Translations under genes and position numbers: made by a program | The notes under the pieces: model-generated | Told to the model about the DNA's origin: nothing | The model's input: the letters and a program-made list of their open reading frames with translations, nothing else | The model's database searches: none | Shown here: positions 41,464-56,300 of the stretch, piece after piece | Position numbering within the stretch: the first letter of the stretch is position 1 | Layout: every line of letters begins with the position of its first letter | DNA from: Mesodorylaimus sp. YZB2_4 | Lineage: Eukaryota > Nematoda > Enoplea > Dorylaimida > Dorylaimidae | Reading direction: 5' to 3' | Assembly: GCA_030248295.1 (NCBI GenBank) | Contig: JASANH010000371.1 | Span: 1-64,000, forward strand | Length of the DNA stretch: 64,000 nt

Positions 41464-42486
41464 ACGTTAATTAGGAAGAGTAATATTTATGTTGTGCCGG
41501 TGAGGACATTGGCTGACACGCCTTTGGTTTGTTTGCTCGATGATTAGGTCAATTGGGGACTTATGTATCAATCAGTGCAGTACATTTGACCGTGTCATTA
41601 TTACGAGCCATAAATTAGAGAACCCCTGAGCATGAGTCTGTGTATTCTTTGTTTTTGTCACTCTTGTAATCGGCAAGTGCCAATCAGGATGATCTGGTTC
41701 GAACCACAAGCATATGATTTATTTTTTGAAATCTCAACTAGTGACACCACCTGGCTGAACCAAGTACAACATGGGATACAGTATGTGTCAGCTCGGACAC
41801 ACCCCGTATTCCTAAGAGGCTCGTTTGACGGCAAAGGGCAAAGATAACATTTTTGGCTTAAAAACCTGAGTCGTGCGCATTAGCCGCTGCAGTCTTCTTA
41901 CCACTTTGGCACCTTAAAAAATCAAACAAATATAGGAGCCACTTTGTTGGTGAGTTAGGACATGCGTGTTTGCCTTGTCTTCGTCAGGGGATTTGGCAAG
42001 TGCAAACCGCTTTTAGTCTTAGCTTTGTACAGCGAGCAGCTGCATGCAAGCTGCTATGCTATTTACACAGCGTATTCCTCATATATGTGGCTGCAGACGC
42101 AGAATCTGCGGAATATCGACTCAAAGAGCAGCGCGAGAGTCCCCGATTATGTTATATAATCCAAAATAAAAGCTTCGTGTACAAAAAAGCGGAAGATAGT
42201 AAAACTTGTTCATTCAAGCAGGTAGAAGGTCCGCTCCTACAAGCCCGCTTGTGACCTCCTTCGCAGTAGCAGCGCTTGTTTGAGTCGCGGCCAGGTAAAT
42301 CATTTTGTATATAATGGGTCACCAGGCTTTCGGTAACGTATAAAACATTAACACGAACAAGTGATACATTCTTAGCATCCCTTGGGTTGCTGACTAGTTG
42401 GTGCTGCAGCGCCGTTTCTCATCATTGGTCCGATGCCTAATAAGTTGTCAGTAGTCCAGTCATTGCCCCGCCAGTACAGTAGCTCG
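41464..42486. other. Intergenic, nothing supported
   Basis: Two overlapping short ORFs at 41962-42254 have hydrophobic starts but no promoter or splice support. Confidence 0.4.
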
Positions 42487-42895
42487 CGGCCGCCGTGGTG
42501 CAGCGGTTCGGCATTCGTCTCTCAGTATTGCTTGGGAGCGAGTGGCTGGACTCGTCCCGGGCTCGATCCCCGGTGATGGAGGTCGGTTTGCGAACCATAA
42601 GCTCACGCTGACCTTGCACGCCAGCCCGTGGGTGCCTCACCCAGTACCGTCGAGGTGCTCTGAGTGGAAAGACGGACGCCAAACGAGGAGACCATCTCGA
42701 CTGTCGAACACCGACAGGGTTAAAAGCCCGCCCGCCATCATCCGAGGAAGTCGATGCACAGTGCACGATGCCCTCGCGTGGAGGTGCTCCTAGTGGATAC
42801 ACCCAGAGGGGCGCTGCTGTGCGCACAGCCCTGCTTATAAGGTTTGAGGTTGGCTGGCTAAAGGCAAAACATGGGCTTCGGCCCACAAAATTTTT
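42487..42895 (+). mobile_element. tRNA-derived SINE, copy 2
   Basis: Starts GCGGCCGCCGTGGTGCAG. The A box TGGTGCAGCGG (42496-42506) fits the pol III consensus, and a B box-like GGCTCGATCCC lies at 42560-42570 (one mismatch). The body shares blocks with the minus-strand copy at 8.8-9.1 kb, including CTCACCCAGTA, GATGCCCTCGCGTGGAGG and CTGTGCGC. It ends with an A/T-rich tail near 42895. Confidence 0.85.
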
Positions 42896-44387
42896 TTAAA
42901 AAAGTACAGATCTCTACTCCGACTGGGTTTAGGAAGCTCTCGATAAGCCAAATGTAAGGGCGTAAGGTCAACAAAACCAGGCAGGCTCTACCATAGCTTA
43001 CTTGCCATGGTCATACCACTTCGTGAGTCATCCGAGGCGGTTACCTAAAACAAGAAAAGTCATTCCCACCGCACATGCTGGAGCAGGACGAAATGTAACT
43101 TACGACTAGCTTCTCGGCTATCGCCCGCACTGATCGTGAGTCTGCAAGAGGACACGTGAAACCGTCAGGTCTCGTGTCAGGACACTAGTCTGTCGATGGT
43201 ATGGAGTGCAGACCAATCTCGTAGACCAGATGCCGATGTAGTTTACTTCCTGAAGACCACTCGACATCAAGGGGACTCACGCAGGATGATCACACACGCC
43301 TGTACAGGGTAACAAAGAGTATGCATGGCAGGAAAGAGAGTGAGTGAGAAAAGCAGATTCCCATACACTTTAGGTCGGTGATCTGGAGCCTCTCGGCCAC
43401 TCGGCATTCGCTCGCTGTCTCCCCGTGCTCTATTTGCATCCTTATTCTTAGAAGCCAAGTTTTTGTGTATTCGCATGCATCTCTGTTTCAAAGCTAGATT
43501 GCGGCTCCGAGTTGTTAGTATAGACGAAGCTCCATTTGGAAAGGATGCATTTGACTGACAGTCATTGAGCGCGATGAAGTGCCATGCAGCTCTCCTGCTT
43601 AGCGAATGACCGAGCCATAGCGCCAGGCGGCGTCGAGCAGCTGCCGTTGCGTTCGAAGCTGTCAGAAAATTTCGGACGATGCATTTGTTAGATTACGAGT
43701 TTTCGTTGGACGGACACAAGTAATGTGTTCTTTTTCATTTGTGAGCACAGCATTGAAGTCCAGCGTCAGTGGCGGGACAGCTCCTCACGTCCAGTTTTAA
43801 GCCGCTAGTTGGACGATGAACGACTCGGTCGCGTGCGGAAACCGCACGAAACCTCTTCAACCTCGCGTCCTACCACAAATTGACTGCTCTTATGCACGTC
43901 GATTTGAGAATAGAGACCAGACTCCCATTTCATTTTCGTCTCTTTTCACCCTCGGACTTGGCGCCAACGAGTGCTTCTTTTTCGCTTGTTGTCCTAAAGA
44001 AAACTTGGGCGGAGCTCCGAAAAGTTTTTCGAATGTTGTCGAGTTTATGCTTCATTTTTGTTGTTTTGATAAATTTTAGTTCTACCAGTTCTGAAACTTG
44101 CGTCAGCATTGAGTACTTTATCCGACGACCACTCAGACTCTGGTCGTGAGTCCTCTTTTGGTTCAGTGCTGTTTTTTTAGGTCTCACGATCAATCATGCG
44201 TTGATCTAAAAAGGAACAAGAGTTTGTCTGGAGTTGTCTTTGGCATCTTATTGGATACAGGAGACGGGCAAGCATAGAAACGGAAACCCATACAAAAAGC
44301 GATCGGGCGCCGCCGTCCGGCGGCGGTTTGATTCGACGCGGGTGTCTTCACCGCGAAGATTCGTCGATCGGTATCGAAGTGACCGAA
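42896..44387. other. Gene-free stretch upstream of the p140Cap homologue
   Basis: No supported coding exon. May hold the promoter and 5' UTR of the gene that follows. Confidence 0.4.
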
Positions 44388-47300
44388 ATGACCGAGGATG
44401 GCCGCGATGCGAGTCGATCGAAGTTCATCCCCAGTGCATTCCTAACATTAGGACGTCGATCGGGCAAGAATCAGAGGAGTAGTGGAACGAGCATTCCTTC
44501 CTCGACGCAAACACAATGCGTGGTCGAAATGAGAAGTACGCCGAGTCGTCGTATGAGCGAACAACCGTACACTTATTATTGTTATGTGCATAAATCCTCG
44601 AAATGCACGGAGGTGGTCTTGGCCAATGACGCCGCTGCTCAGCAATATGCCGACACCAAAAGACCCTTGTCCATCAAACGGGCAATGCTTGAAGATTTTG
44701 GAGATACGACTAGCCGTCAGCAGGAGACGTCTGCCGAGGCTAGTGAATGGAAAACGAAATGGGCTAAAGCTAAGAGAAGAGCCAAGGACACATGGCGTCG
44801 AACGATCCAAAGTCAGTGGCCATCGTTAAAGAAAAGGGACGAGGCTAACCGAGGCGAAGAAGCCAAGAATTCTTCGAACAATTACATTTCTTCGCCTAAG
44901 CATGGTAAGTATATGCACGGCCCCTTTACTCAATGAAATGCGCCCAAGTTTACTGCTGCTGGCGACAACAGACGCGCCTAAGGTGGCAGCATTGGTGGTC
45001 AGCCTATCAACTTTTGTTTTCCAACCCCTCAGCGCCCAGACGGGCGTCTCCTTTTTCTTACCTGCCTGAAGTCTTTGACGAACGAAAATTACCTTTTTCC
45101 ACGAGTGTGAGTGTGTAAGCTCGGAGTGTATTGGGTCATGTCTACAGAGGATAACTCGTCTTCCGTGCCCGATCAATGGAGAGCCCGTATCGTAAAGACC
45201 ACCTACATATCACCAGTCCCATTGTATTATCGAAAGGTGCGATACGATTGCACTGATCAAGGCCGGCATGCTTGTGGTAAGGCGGCTTCTGTAACTGCCT
45301 GCTATGGCGTAAGACAATGAGAATGCTGAAGATCGTAGACTGACGGTGAGCTAGCAGTGTTATGTTATGTTATGTTTCGTAAGCGCCAGGAGCTTGGTTG
45401 ACCAACATCACGTTATAAGATCCCGAGCCATATGCGAAGCTGTTTTCCGGGGTTAAACAGATCGCTGATTCCTCCTGCTGCACAGCACAGATTTCCAGTC
45501 AGGATGGTGTTGGGATCAGATGGATTAATATTACCAAACGGGCCAGGGTATGTTTTGGGAGCTGCTACCCAAATGTCTTCAGTGATCTGCGGTTATTCGG
45601 TGGGTGCCCCTAGTGAAGTGAGACGTTATCCCTCTACCGCTCTCCAAAAGCCCTGCTTATGAGGGCAAACTTGACTTCAGTCATGTGGATAAATTGGCCC
45701 TGACTACGATCTGTCTTGGCTGGACGAAATGTCCATTTTCTCCAGATGCCACCAGCTTCTTGCGGAAAAGTAGTCACTCAAAGGCCCCTTGAAGCCGCGG
45801 AGTGAACATAAAACTTGATCGCCTATTTTTCTACAGCTGTCACAACACCAATGCCTTTCGTGAACCTCAGGAGCCAAAAAAATCAGCATGTTCGACACGC
45901 CGCCTTAACCCCTGTCCTGTTTTTTATATTTAAATGCAGTTGGCAGTGGCAGTGGCTTTCTATTTTTTGTACTCGCTCCTCGAAGTCTCCTTGTCCTGAG
46001 AATATGATAAAAGCAGCTGACGACGGGAAGGGGTCGGGGGTATCAATTTCACCATGCCCTTTTGGTTATGAATGTTGCATTGCATTCATCAATCGTGGAC
46101 AGACGCGCCTATCATTGAAACAGTAGCACAGGTCGCAAATTTTGGCCTGGAAAAGCAACTCTTGTTCTTTCAACTCTTCTCCTCCTAGCTAATAAACAAA
46201 ACTGCTCTTAGGCAACAGGTGGCGTACCCGAATAGCTGTGTTGGTGCTACAAGCATTGATGAGTGATCGTTGGCAAGAAATGTTTAGATTTTCTACTTTC
46301 ACGCCGGCGGTGGGGACTTGTGAAAAAGTTTTCGCCGTCCAGTGCTCTTGATCCATGGTCAAACGGTTTTCTATCTCGGACAAGCCAATGCACTAGCCGT
46401 TAGCCAGAGTATATGTGACTAAGAATTGAGCGATGGGCGCTAAGGCGGATGAAACTTTCGAGAGTCATTGATGACGCCTCCTCAGCGAATAACTCGAGAA
46501 AGCAAGACTCAAACGAAATCGAGAAGTCTGTCGGCGAAACCATGTCAAGAAGCGATGAAGAAAAAGTTTTAAGTTTCGTGCACAGCTTTTCGCGCCAGTC
46601 TCCGTTTTGCTTGATGAGTTGAAGAGAGAGGTGCTTTGATGTTGGATGAGCTGCACTGCAGGTGCACAACTACTAGGCCCAGTTAGCTGTCTACTAGGCC
46701 AGACTGAACTCGATGTTATATAAAGGCTGGCAGGCAGGTGGCCCGCCAACCATGCATTCTCTTGTATTAGCAACGGAAGGACTCCAACCGACTTAGTCAT
46801 ATTCTATTTCATAATAGTAGACATTTGTTTTGACTGTTTCTTGACCTTCATCGTTATCATGTTGATGAAAACACGATCAGCTTCTGATGCTGTCAGCGAG
46901 AGCTTTATCAACAGGGAGCGGCAGAAAAGAACTGGCATTCAACTGGGCACTAAAACCCTATTCGACTTGCCAGCTAATGTTGCCACGGCTCATCGGACTA
47001 TAGCCGCACCAACTTCCACTTTTTCACCTCAAACGAGAAGAGCGCGAGCAGTGGCCAGTCGTCAACGCCGATTGACCGATAGCATGGTTTTGGAAGAAGC
47101 GTCTGATACTTATCTCAGGGCATTCTCTGAGCAGGTGACCCGTTTGAAACGTTTGACTGATGGTCTTCAACGATTCGATTCGTCTGCCCCGGCTTCGACT
47201 GACGCGGCGGAAAGTGGTCATAACAATAACAACAATGAAGAAAACAATGCCCAATGCCAAATGGCCCTTGTGGATGTGGAAGATGGTGCGAGCGATGTGG

Positions 47301-50300
47301 AGGCAGGGAGAAGTAATTGGCGCGCCTTGTCCTCCTCGCTTTCCTCTGGTTATCGTTTTCGTTCGTCGTCCACGTCTGCTGCCGTCGATCGTCGCAGGCT
47401 TGCGGCACCAGGTACGGCCAGTCAACATTTGTAATAATTGTAACAGGCACTAGGAATTTGGACAAGTTTTTTCTTTGAAAGCGGAGAAGCGCTTTGATCG
47501 TTGTAAAAATGTGTCCGACATTGGCATTGCATGTGGCAAGATGCTATGATTTCGGTATCGCATAGTGAATGAGGGACAACATTTGAAGAGATAGGGGCAG
47601 CTGTTCCTGCAATTGTGCTGGTACAAGATGTTTTGTTATTCACCTCGAACTTTTTCACTTTTTCGCTCCATGAGGTAGAAACTTTTAGCCTCTGAAGTGA
47701 TCGTGAGTTTCCCGAACTATAAGTGTCTACTCGGATGCTTACGATTAGGAGAGATCTCTGCAAATTCTCCCACGAACATCTTCTTTTATCGGGCACCATG
47801 CTAAGAGAAAGTGAAGGCTCAGCGTGGACACTTGGCCAGTTCTTTTAAACAGACATTATAGCATCAGTCGTGCGGCATCATTTTGTAAACGCGGCTGTCT
47901 TTTTCTAAAGGAAATGAAAAGCACATTTTTAAAAGCCCAGTACCTTGAATCTTGATGTGTCCTCTGGGTCGAACACGCCTGCTGGCCGGAGGTTGATGGT
48001 CAGGAGTGGCTGCTGAGGAATCAGCTTCGGGCGCCAATCTGCTCTTGGAACGTAGAGTGCCACTAATCTTAATCTCGGACACACAACACCTTGGCCATTG
48101 GATCGAGACGCATTCTTGGTTTAGCTTACCACCAACAAGACCCTCCTAGTCGAGACGAACAGGAGTGAGTGACGTTGTTGGTGTTGTTGTTTTCGTCTTA
48201 TCGTCGACGAGCGACGAGCGGCGGTTTTCTTCGTCGCTTTTTAGCCCCGATAATTTTTCTCCCATCTACGATTCATATTCTTCCTTTTCTCTGCAGAAAC
48301 TTCAACAAACCTCTGCCTCTGATATTTTCCCGTCTTGTGTCGATCATTCATTTAGAAACGCAATTTGCGAAAAATTGGTTCGATAGTTAATCTTTGCTCC
48401 TCCTCTTGGCTGCTTGGCGTTGGAGCAGAGGCGAATCATTGAAGCAGTGTGTGTGCCCTCTTTGCATAGATTTCGTGTTAGCATAGCAAAAAAACGAGTT
48501 CGAAATACGACTTTGGATTAAGCTTAACGGTGGCGTTGGTAAACATTTTTTCCACTCTTCAACAACAAATTTCGACTGGGCGTCTCAAGAAAAGGTGTTG
48601 TTAGTTGGCGGTATCGTGCCTCTGATCGCAAAAGTGTACGCCCAATGCAGCTGCTGATGTTGGAGCAGGTTTATTTTTCCAGCTTACCGAAAAGTTTTTT
48701 AACGCCGCTATTGCGGTCGTTCGAGGCGAAGGCATAAAGTTGCAGTTTCGGAACTTGAAATCTATTTTCACTTTATCGCTTGTCTTGTTTTAAGTTGTTC
48801 GTGCTCGCGCAGCTGAGCCCCAACGCCGCGAGGTGACTAGAAGTGATTGTCCTATTGCCCATTATGCCATTCAAGAGTGTCTTTAGATTTTGGTCACAGA
48901 AAGGTAGGAGTGGCAGTGGGGACTGAAAATGAGCGTGGCATGAAATGAAAGGATAGATCCTCACCAGAACGGCTGCTCAGCGTACTTTATTGAAGTCCAG
49001 ACATCCCCTCAGCACTGCTTTCACTGTGCTTGACCATACATGGTCTCCATCACTGAGTGTAGTAGAGCAGAGGGATCCCTCTCCTGGGGTCGATGACCAT
49101 GGACCCCGCCTTATTTGGTGGCCTTGAGAGATCTACCTCCACTTTACGCATCAAAGCCCTTGGTTTTTGTCTTTTAGCCGCCTTGGCTACCTCCAACAGC
49201 AACAATGTGCCCAGCAGAAACGGTGACGCCATTATGCCTGGCGAACCGCAGTGGCATCGGCCCGACATATCTCCGTCGCTGTCTTCTCGGCCAGTGACCA
49301 CCATGCAGCAACAACGTCAAGTGCCAAATTCGTTGAGCCTTCCAGCAGCACCCACAGCTAGTTTCTACGAATGCACGACTAGCACGGACGAAGTGCCTTA
49401 CGGACACCACCATCAACACAATGCATATCGGCCTGATGGCGCTAACCGCTATCAGGCGAACGGCGGACCTCCAGAGCACTTAGGTGTAGGGCCTGGAGCA
49501 TTGGGCAATCTGAAAGATGGCGAGAAGAGGAGTGCGGCACCGTTAGCCAAACCGGAGCCGTTAGCTGATTTGGAAAAGCCTGCCTTTGTAAGACTTCACG
49601 TTTCCGAGTGGTGTATCGGAAATTGGATGCACATGCTTTCGTTTCAGGACTATGGTCATACGAAGCAGGCGGCAACGGCGACGCCGCAGCAGGCGCGGAG
49701 GTTCGGCAGCAGCACAATCCATCCTCACCAACAGCAGAAACAAGAAAGGGAGACCGCAACACACCACAAAACCATCCGATTCGCGGACGAGGACGCCGAT
49801 GAAGATATCGCTCACATGGACGACGACCCTGGCATCATGTCCGAAGCTGAAACTTCGGCCACCACTGGCTCGAATAGTGCCGTACGTCGACGGCAATTCT
49901 TTCAACAACCAAGACGACTTGACCAAAGTCAGGGCCCTCAGTGGAATGCCAAAGCAGCGAATCGTCAGTCGAATGCCGCCCGATATGGGGACACGTCACC
50001 GTCTATGGAACACCGGCCATTGGCTCGCGAAATAGTGCATCACCAGTATCAACAACAGCAGCATTTGGCCGCGGTGCCTTCAATTGCGACAGTGACGAAT
50101 AGTCCTAACAGCAAGTCAGGTAGGCTATGTTTGGAGATAGGACTCGTTTCGCAGCTTTTTATCCACATTTACCCATCTTTGACTGCATTACAAAAACGAT
50201 TTCTTTCGCGCCGTCGGCTACAGCGGCATTAATATAATGGATTGAGATCAGTTTATTGTAGGATTGATGAAAAACCTGGCCTCTCTCTCGTCTGCCCCCT

Positions 50301-53300
50301 CCCTATACAACCTCGATTCTAATGCTCTTTCGAATAGAATAGCACTAATGCATATTGCTGCCATTGACTCCTATAGCCAGGTATAAAAATAGTATTCCTC
50401 ATAAAATTGATCGCCCACGCGCGAAAATAGAGGAGCTCTATAATGCGGCCTGGGTGCTCTATGAGCTGTCACAGTTCAAACATACGTCGCGCGCAGTCCA
50501 ACTTCATTTCCGCTCATCTTCACCCGCATAACAAGCCTTTTTTTCCGCATGTTTTATAAAAGGTCCGGTGTTGAGTGCAATGAACCGAGGCCTAAATAAT
50601 ACATTTCCACAAGTATTTTTATTGCTGCCCTTTGAGTCGTTTTTTGACGACTGGTCGATGACATTTTCACAAGTTGATTTGTGTTCACGGCCCTGTGCGG
50701 CGATTTATCTACAAGCAGCCTCGATTGAGAGATGTCAAAACGGGAGTGCCATCCACTGAGCTGAAATAACTGTTCCCATTTTCACCATTTTATATCCCAG
50801 TACCCAACACACTTGTCATTCGACGAGTAGGCTCTGATTGAATTCCCAAAACCTAGCTCTTCATTCTTTCCTAAAGCGAAACAGTGTTTAAGAGAATTGT
50901 TCTCCTGCTCAGAATAACTCCCTTCTGCCTTGACTTCTTTCAAACTTTTTTCTCCAAGTCATCAAAAGAAAGTAATTTCCTCACTGAAAAAAATGAAAAT
51001 GGTCGGTTGGATTTTTTATGAGAGACGATTGCGATTAGATTCATTTTGGACATAGAGGTTGGGGCTTCCTCAATCATCTTCCTAGGCCGATGATAATTGT
51101 GGCCAGAATGGGGTGCCGGCGTACATCTCTATTTCCTGCGCCCATCTCGACTACATCCGCTGCCATTATTGGCTAGGACCGGAAAAGGGCGTTGAAAAAC
51201 TACGTCCATCGGGGCCAGCTCCTTCTTGACACCTACTAAATCATTCTTCCTTCGTTATCGCACGATTCAAGGTCCGTCGGCTGGGTGTGAGTGTGGGAGA
51301 TGATACAGCTGTAATACGCCTTTTTACCACTATTATTACTATTGTATGCAGTCGTGTATTGAGTGACGTGAGAACGCCGGCAGATTCGGCTGACGGGCGT
51401 CCATCACTCATTCGTGTCGTTTTTATTTTTATTCTTCTCCAACCCCATCTTATTATGCACATCTAAGCGAAGGCGGGCTGGCCGAAGCTAGTCGAATTGC
51501 ATTCCAGCACATCCAACCCATTCCTATATCTATTTCAATCGGATGCCCTTGACTGGACCATTCGGATTAGGGGGCCGACTGAGGAGCAGTCGTAAACACT
51601 AATCCGCTTTCGACTAGGGCCGTGAAATGAAGCATGGCCTCGACTTCCCGCTCATTGCACTGAGTGATAAGAACGTCCTCCATGTATGGTCGTACGTGAC
51701 ACGTGTTCTAATCCTGTCACTCGTGTCGACCTGATTTTTCTTTTTTCGAATTCGCCAGTGCACGTTATTCGACTTGGTGTTTTGATGGTCTTAGTTTAGA
51801 CGAAGAGTCAAAACGGTGCACGTTAATTTCTTGTGACGACATAGAATCCGGTGTTCAAGAGACGGTTTTTTAAAAATGGTTCTACTAGTATTTGTGGAAC
51901 GTTTACGCGCGTCAGCTCGTCGCAAAAAGGCCCGTTTTCAACTAAAGAAGTCACAATCTCCTGGCTCTGGAGAGAATTTTTCAAGACTTGATACTGTGGA
52001 CGAAAGTGAAACGAGTTGTCTCCTGACTCGATCCTCTCTTCTCACAACCAATGCTTGCCCATCGATTACGATCCCGTCTACTGGTTCGCCGTCAGTGCCG
52101 CCCGGTCAGCGTGAATCGATGAGCGTGATCGAAGAGGGCCAAGAAGACGAGGAAATCATTAGTGTCACTGGGGGAATAGAAGAACATAAAATGACCGATT
52201 ATGGACAACTCAGACGCCGATTAGGACCCTCGTCAACCTCTTTCCTATCGTCGACCACGCCTAGCGAGTACTCGTATGCTGCATCCACTGTCACATTGAT
52301 GCCGCCTGAACGTAGGTTTGGTGCTGTACACATGGCTTGCCCATGGCAGGAATCGAACTCCCACTACGAGTGCATGCTGTTCGTTACTTTAATGCCGAGG
52401 AGTCCAGCTCCTTGCCGAGGCTTAAGGTTGGATGCTCCTAAAATGACTAAATTGGCTTCGTTTCCTTGGACACCACTGGACCCCTCTTGCATAGGCATAA
52501 ATATGCATCCTTTTTAGGAGTCGTTTTCCTACAATTTCAAGGCGAAACGAAACGATCTGTTCTGCCAATTGGTCAGGATGGGACGACAAAATCAGCCTTA
52601 CAATCGATGGACGATGTTCGGATCTTGTTCCTGAAAGCATTCCAAACGGAAATGTCACCCGACTACTTACAATCACCACTCATTAAGATCTACATTCAAG
52701 ATCCGGCAAAAACGGACGTCTTTTACGAATTGGACGATTTGAAGTAAGCTTTTTTCATTTACGAAGGTCATTATTTCAAGGCACTGGTTTGGAAATGCAT
52801 AACAGACTTTCATTACCCTCGGCGTCAATGAGGTTAAGAGAGGGGTAGTGAGCGAGAGGGGAGATGCTGAGTGCCGAGACCGACAGACATCGTTACGCTT
52901 TTTCGCTCGACTGCACTCGCCTGGGTAAGCTAACGATTATTTACTGGTCTAAAGAAGAAGGGCACAAGTGCTTTCGGTACAAGAATAAACGAGCTAGCAA
53001 AGATGCAAATGGTTCAGATTTATCATTTTCTTTCCACTTGGCAAGCTTCGTTGATTTTGCGAAGCCCTTCTCGAATGAACTGCTTTAGACCCCTTGCTTA
53101 TTCATTTCTCGCATGCTTCCGAGCGGAATAGGAACAGTTTTTGCTGAAATTGAGGCGACCCTGCAGATATGCATAGCACGCTGACCTTCATCTAACATTG
53201 TATATTCGGATCAATCACTCAAACGCTTACAACTTTCGTTAGTCACGTTTCACCTGTGCAAACACGGGCGGCTATTTCCAAATGAGAGATCCTGTTTGCT

Positions 53301-56300
53301 TGATATATGAGAACGAAATTTGCCCTTGGGTGATCAATTGAATGATTGTGCGCGCAACTAAACTTGGAACCGGCTTATAAAACCTACCCTGGCAGAACAT
53401 AAGAGAATCTTAGTTTTTTGCTAATGTTTACTGAAGCGGTGCTAGGCTTGCTGGCATACTGTACATAGGAGGATACCACAGTCTCTCTAGAACGGCTCTA
53501 TTATGAGCAATGTCAGAGTACTATTTGTACACACAGGGTGAGCACACGGGGCGCGTTTGATGAACTGAACCTTTTTTGAGTTGCACGGAAATTCAGAGAA
53601 CATCGACCGAGCAGTTCGACGTGGGTGGTCCGTAAACGTGGCCAAGGCACTAGGTCAGATGTGCGGGCATTTGCCAAGGAGTGTAGTAGGATGCATAGCC
53701 CTATACTGCGAATGGTCTCAAAAACATTCCTGGTTAAAACACAGCTGTTACAGGTGTAGAGGTGTAGAGATACTGTAGGTCGAACGACTTCGTTGCCTGT
53801 CCTGGGTTTTTGTAGTGGTGCAATATCTCCACCGGTCACTCTCTTCGGTACTACGGACCCGGTCGTACCACATGCTCAACGATTTTTCACAGCTGTGAAT
53901 TCTCACTTGTGTCCCCGGTGTCAGACAGCTGGATGGGACAGGGGACAGGGGACACATGGGAGCCAGGTTTGCATCTGCACAATGTGGACAAATTCAGTTA
54001 TGATTTTTTCGAGTTTTCTACTTTCTTGCAGTTGATAACCCACTAGCAAACTGTTTTTCCGTTTTCCTTCACTAATAACTAAAAATGCGAACTCTGGTGA
54101 CGAAAGGGCAAACAGGTTTGTTCCAGTCAGGAAAACCAGCACGATAGCCACAGCTTATGCGCTTGAAAGCATCGAGTGAATTGCTTCGTCTGAAAAAGGT
54201 GCAGAATTGATGATCGGCGTAAAAGCTTTATGAGCAAATCGTTTCCATGCTTATCCAAAAAACAGTAGAGGCAGTAGGCATTCATGGTGCGTTTGAGCAG
54301 AGGCCGACTCCCAGTGGAAGCTTGCAGTGGGTGGTGTGGTCGAGGCACGACCAGTCCAGCGCTGTATTTGGTGTATGTTGCCAAAATGTGAATGTCTTTT
54401 CGGTTTAGTGACGTGAAGGACCGAGCTATTCTCAAGCTTCACGAATGTCGTCCAAATTCTCCCGCGCCTCCAGTGTCACCAATGGTCAACCAAGTGCCAG
54501 TGCAGCAGCCGGCATCGCAGGCTTTGTTATCGCCACCGATGGAGCATCGTCGCGTCCATTCGCCTATGTTGGAGAGAGTAGCCGCTGCTGATCCGACAAT
54601 AGCTGCCAGAGCGAGTCCACGTCAGCAGTTGGCCAGCGAATTACGAACGGCTGCTATTGGCTACCAACCACCACATCATTATCACCAACATCAATCGTCG
54701 TCCATGTCAGATGATATAAACTATTTCAGCGAGCCGGAATTCGACACTAGTGGCGACTATCGACTTCGCAAATCATCTTCCACCAGCAACTACTCGCCCG
54801 CCTATCATTTGGATCAGAGACGTCACTACGGCACCATAGATCGATATTATGGGACAACCACCGGTGGCTTAGCCAGTTTGGGACGCGCGTCCTATCGTCA
54901 GCAACAAGGACCACCAAAGCCGGAACGTCATTTCGGACCCGGAATACCGTCCGGGGGTCGTGCTTCCATGCGTCGAAGTCAATCACCGCCCCGAGTTGGA
55001 CAGCTGCCTGCAACTCGACCTACCTTGGGTAAGTGTGCTTTGTAGCATGATAGCGTGGGCATTGGCGCGCCTGCTTTGAAGAGTCCTGATCGAGTAATGA
55101 CAAGAAAAACGAGCCAGGTGACAAGGCCACTTTGTGTTGTACCACTTCAAGATTCCCCTCGCCCACTGTAATCAGTTTGCTCACCTCGCGGACGTCTTCC
55201 TCATCGATTGAGACATTGCCCTTTCACCACTGGGCTTGAAATTCCATTTAGGGAATAGGCGGAGAGATAGACATCTGTTTCGGCGATCAGTGCTACTTTG
55301 TGCGCTCCCTTGTGGGAGGCCTGTGTTGAGTATGTAAACCTGTTCCGAACATTACTTCACTGCCCGATGAATCTGTTGCACGGGCGACTGAGCGGTAAAT
55401 TGTTTTCTGCCCTACATATATTTATTTGTAGAAGTGAACAAGGCCAGTCCTAATCTGCCGTTTTGCTCTTATGTTCGTAATACGTCGACAGAACGCGCAC
55501 CTTCAAAGTTCCCACACCAAAGAAGGCTCGGTCGATGTGTACCTATTTACGGAAAACATGAAATTAATGTCTGCATTGTGACCAGCACGAAGCAGAGGCG
55601 TTTCGTGGCCAGGCGAGGATGGTTACTATTTATTGCATTCTGCACATATTTTGTCGTTTACACACGTTGCAACGAGAAGATCGTAAAAACTAGAGGAGTC
55701 ACTTGGAAGGGGAGGCGAGGAAGGAGAAACCTACAAGAATGTCCACACCGCAGGACGCCCTTTCGGATCAGTGTCTCCTCCTCTCGGTCGGGGTATGGTC
55801 GGAGTGAAGGACCGTACGGTGCCCACACGTAAGTGCATAAGTGGCAGGATTGGTTACGAGTTGAATGGGCGTCATCGAGATTGGACATAGTGTAGTTGGA
55901 CGTGGCACTTCTTGTCCGGTCGAGCAGTCAGAACTGGCACCAGTCTATGTTGACAATTTCATTTTTCAATCTTCTCACTTTCGATTTCGGCCCCCACCGT
56001 TTGCCTTTGCTCTCTTATGCCCACACAAGCGACAACGATTAACAACTCGTCGCCTTTTTGAAGGACATCCTAGTCGATGCATTCTTCGAATAGATGATTC
56101 GATCACGACTCGACTCGGCATCCGTTTCGGAAAACTCGAGGGAGTAGAAAGTCGAAGTAAAAGAATTCTTTATGAAGAAATATTTACTGGCAAAAGACGG
56201 AGTGCTCAGGGTTGACGAACGGCCAACCACTTTCTCGACGGCACACAATAGCCGCCGGCCAAACCATCGCAAATAGTTCTAATGTCTGTCCTCCTCTTCA

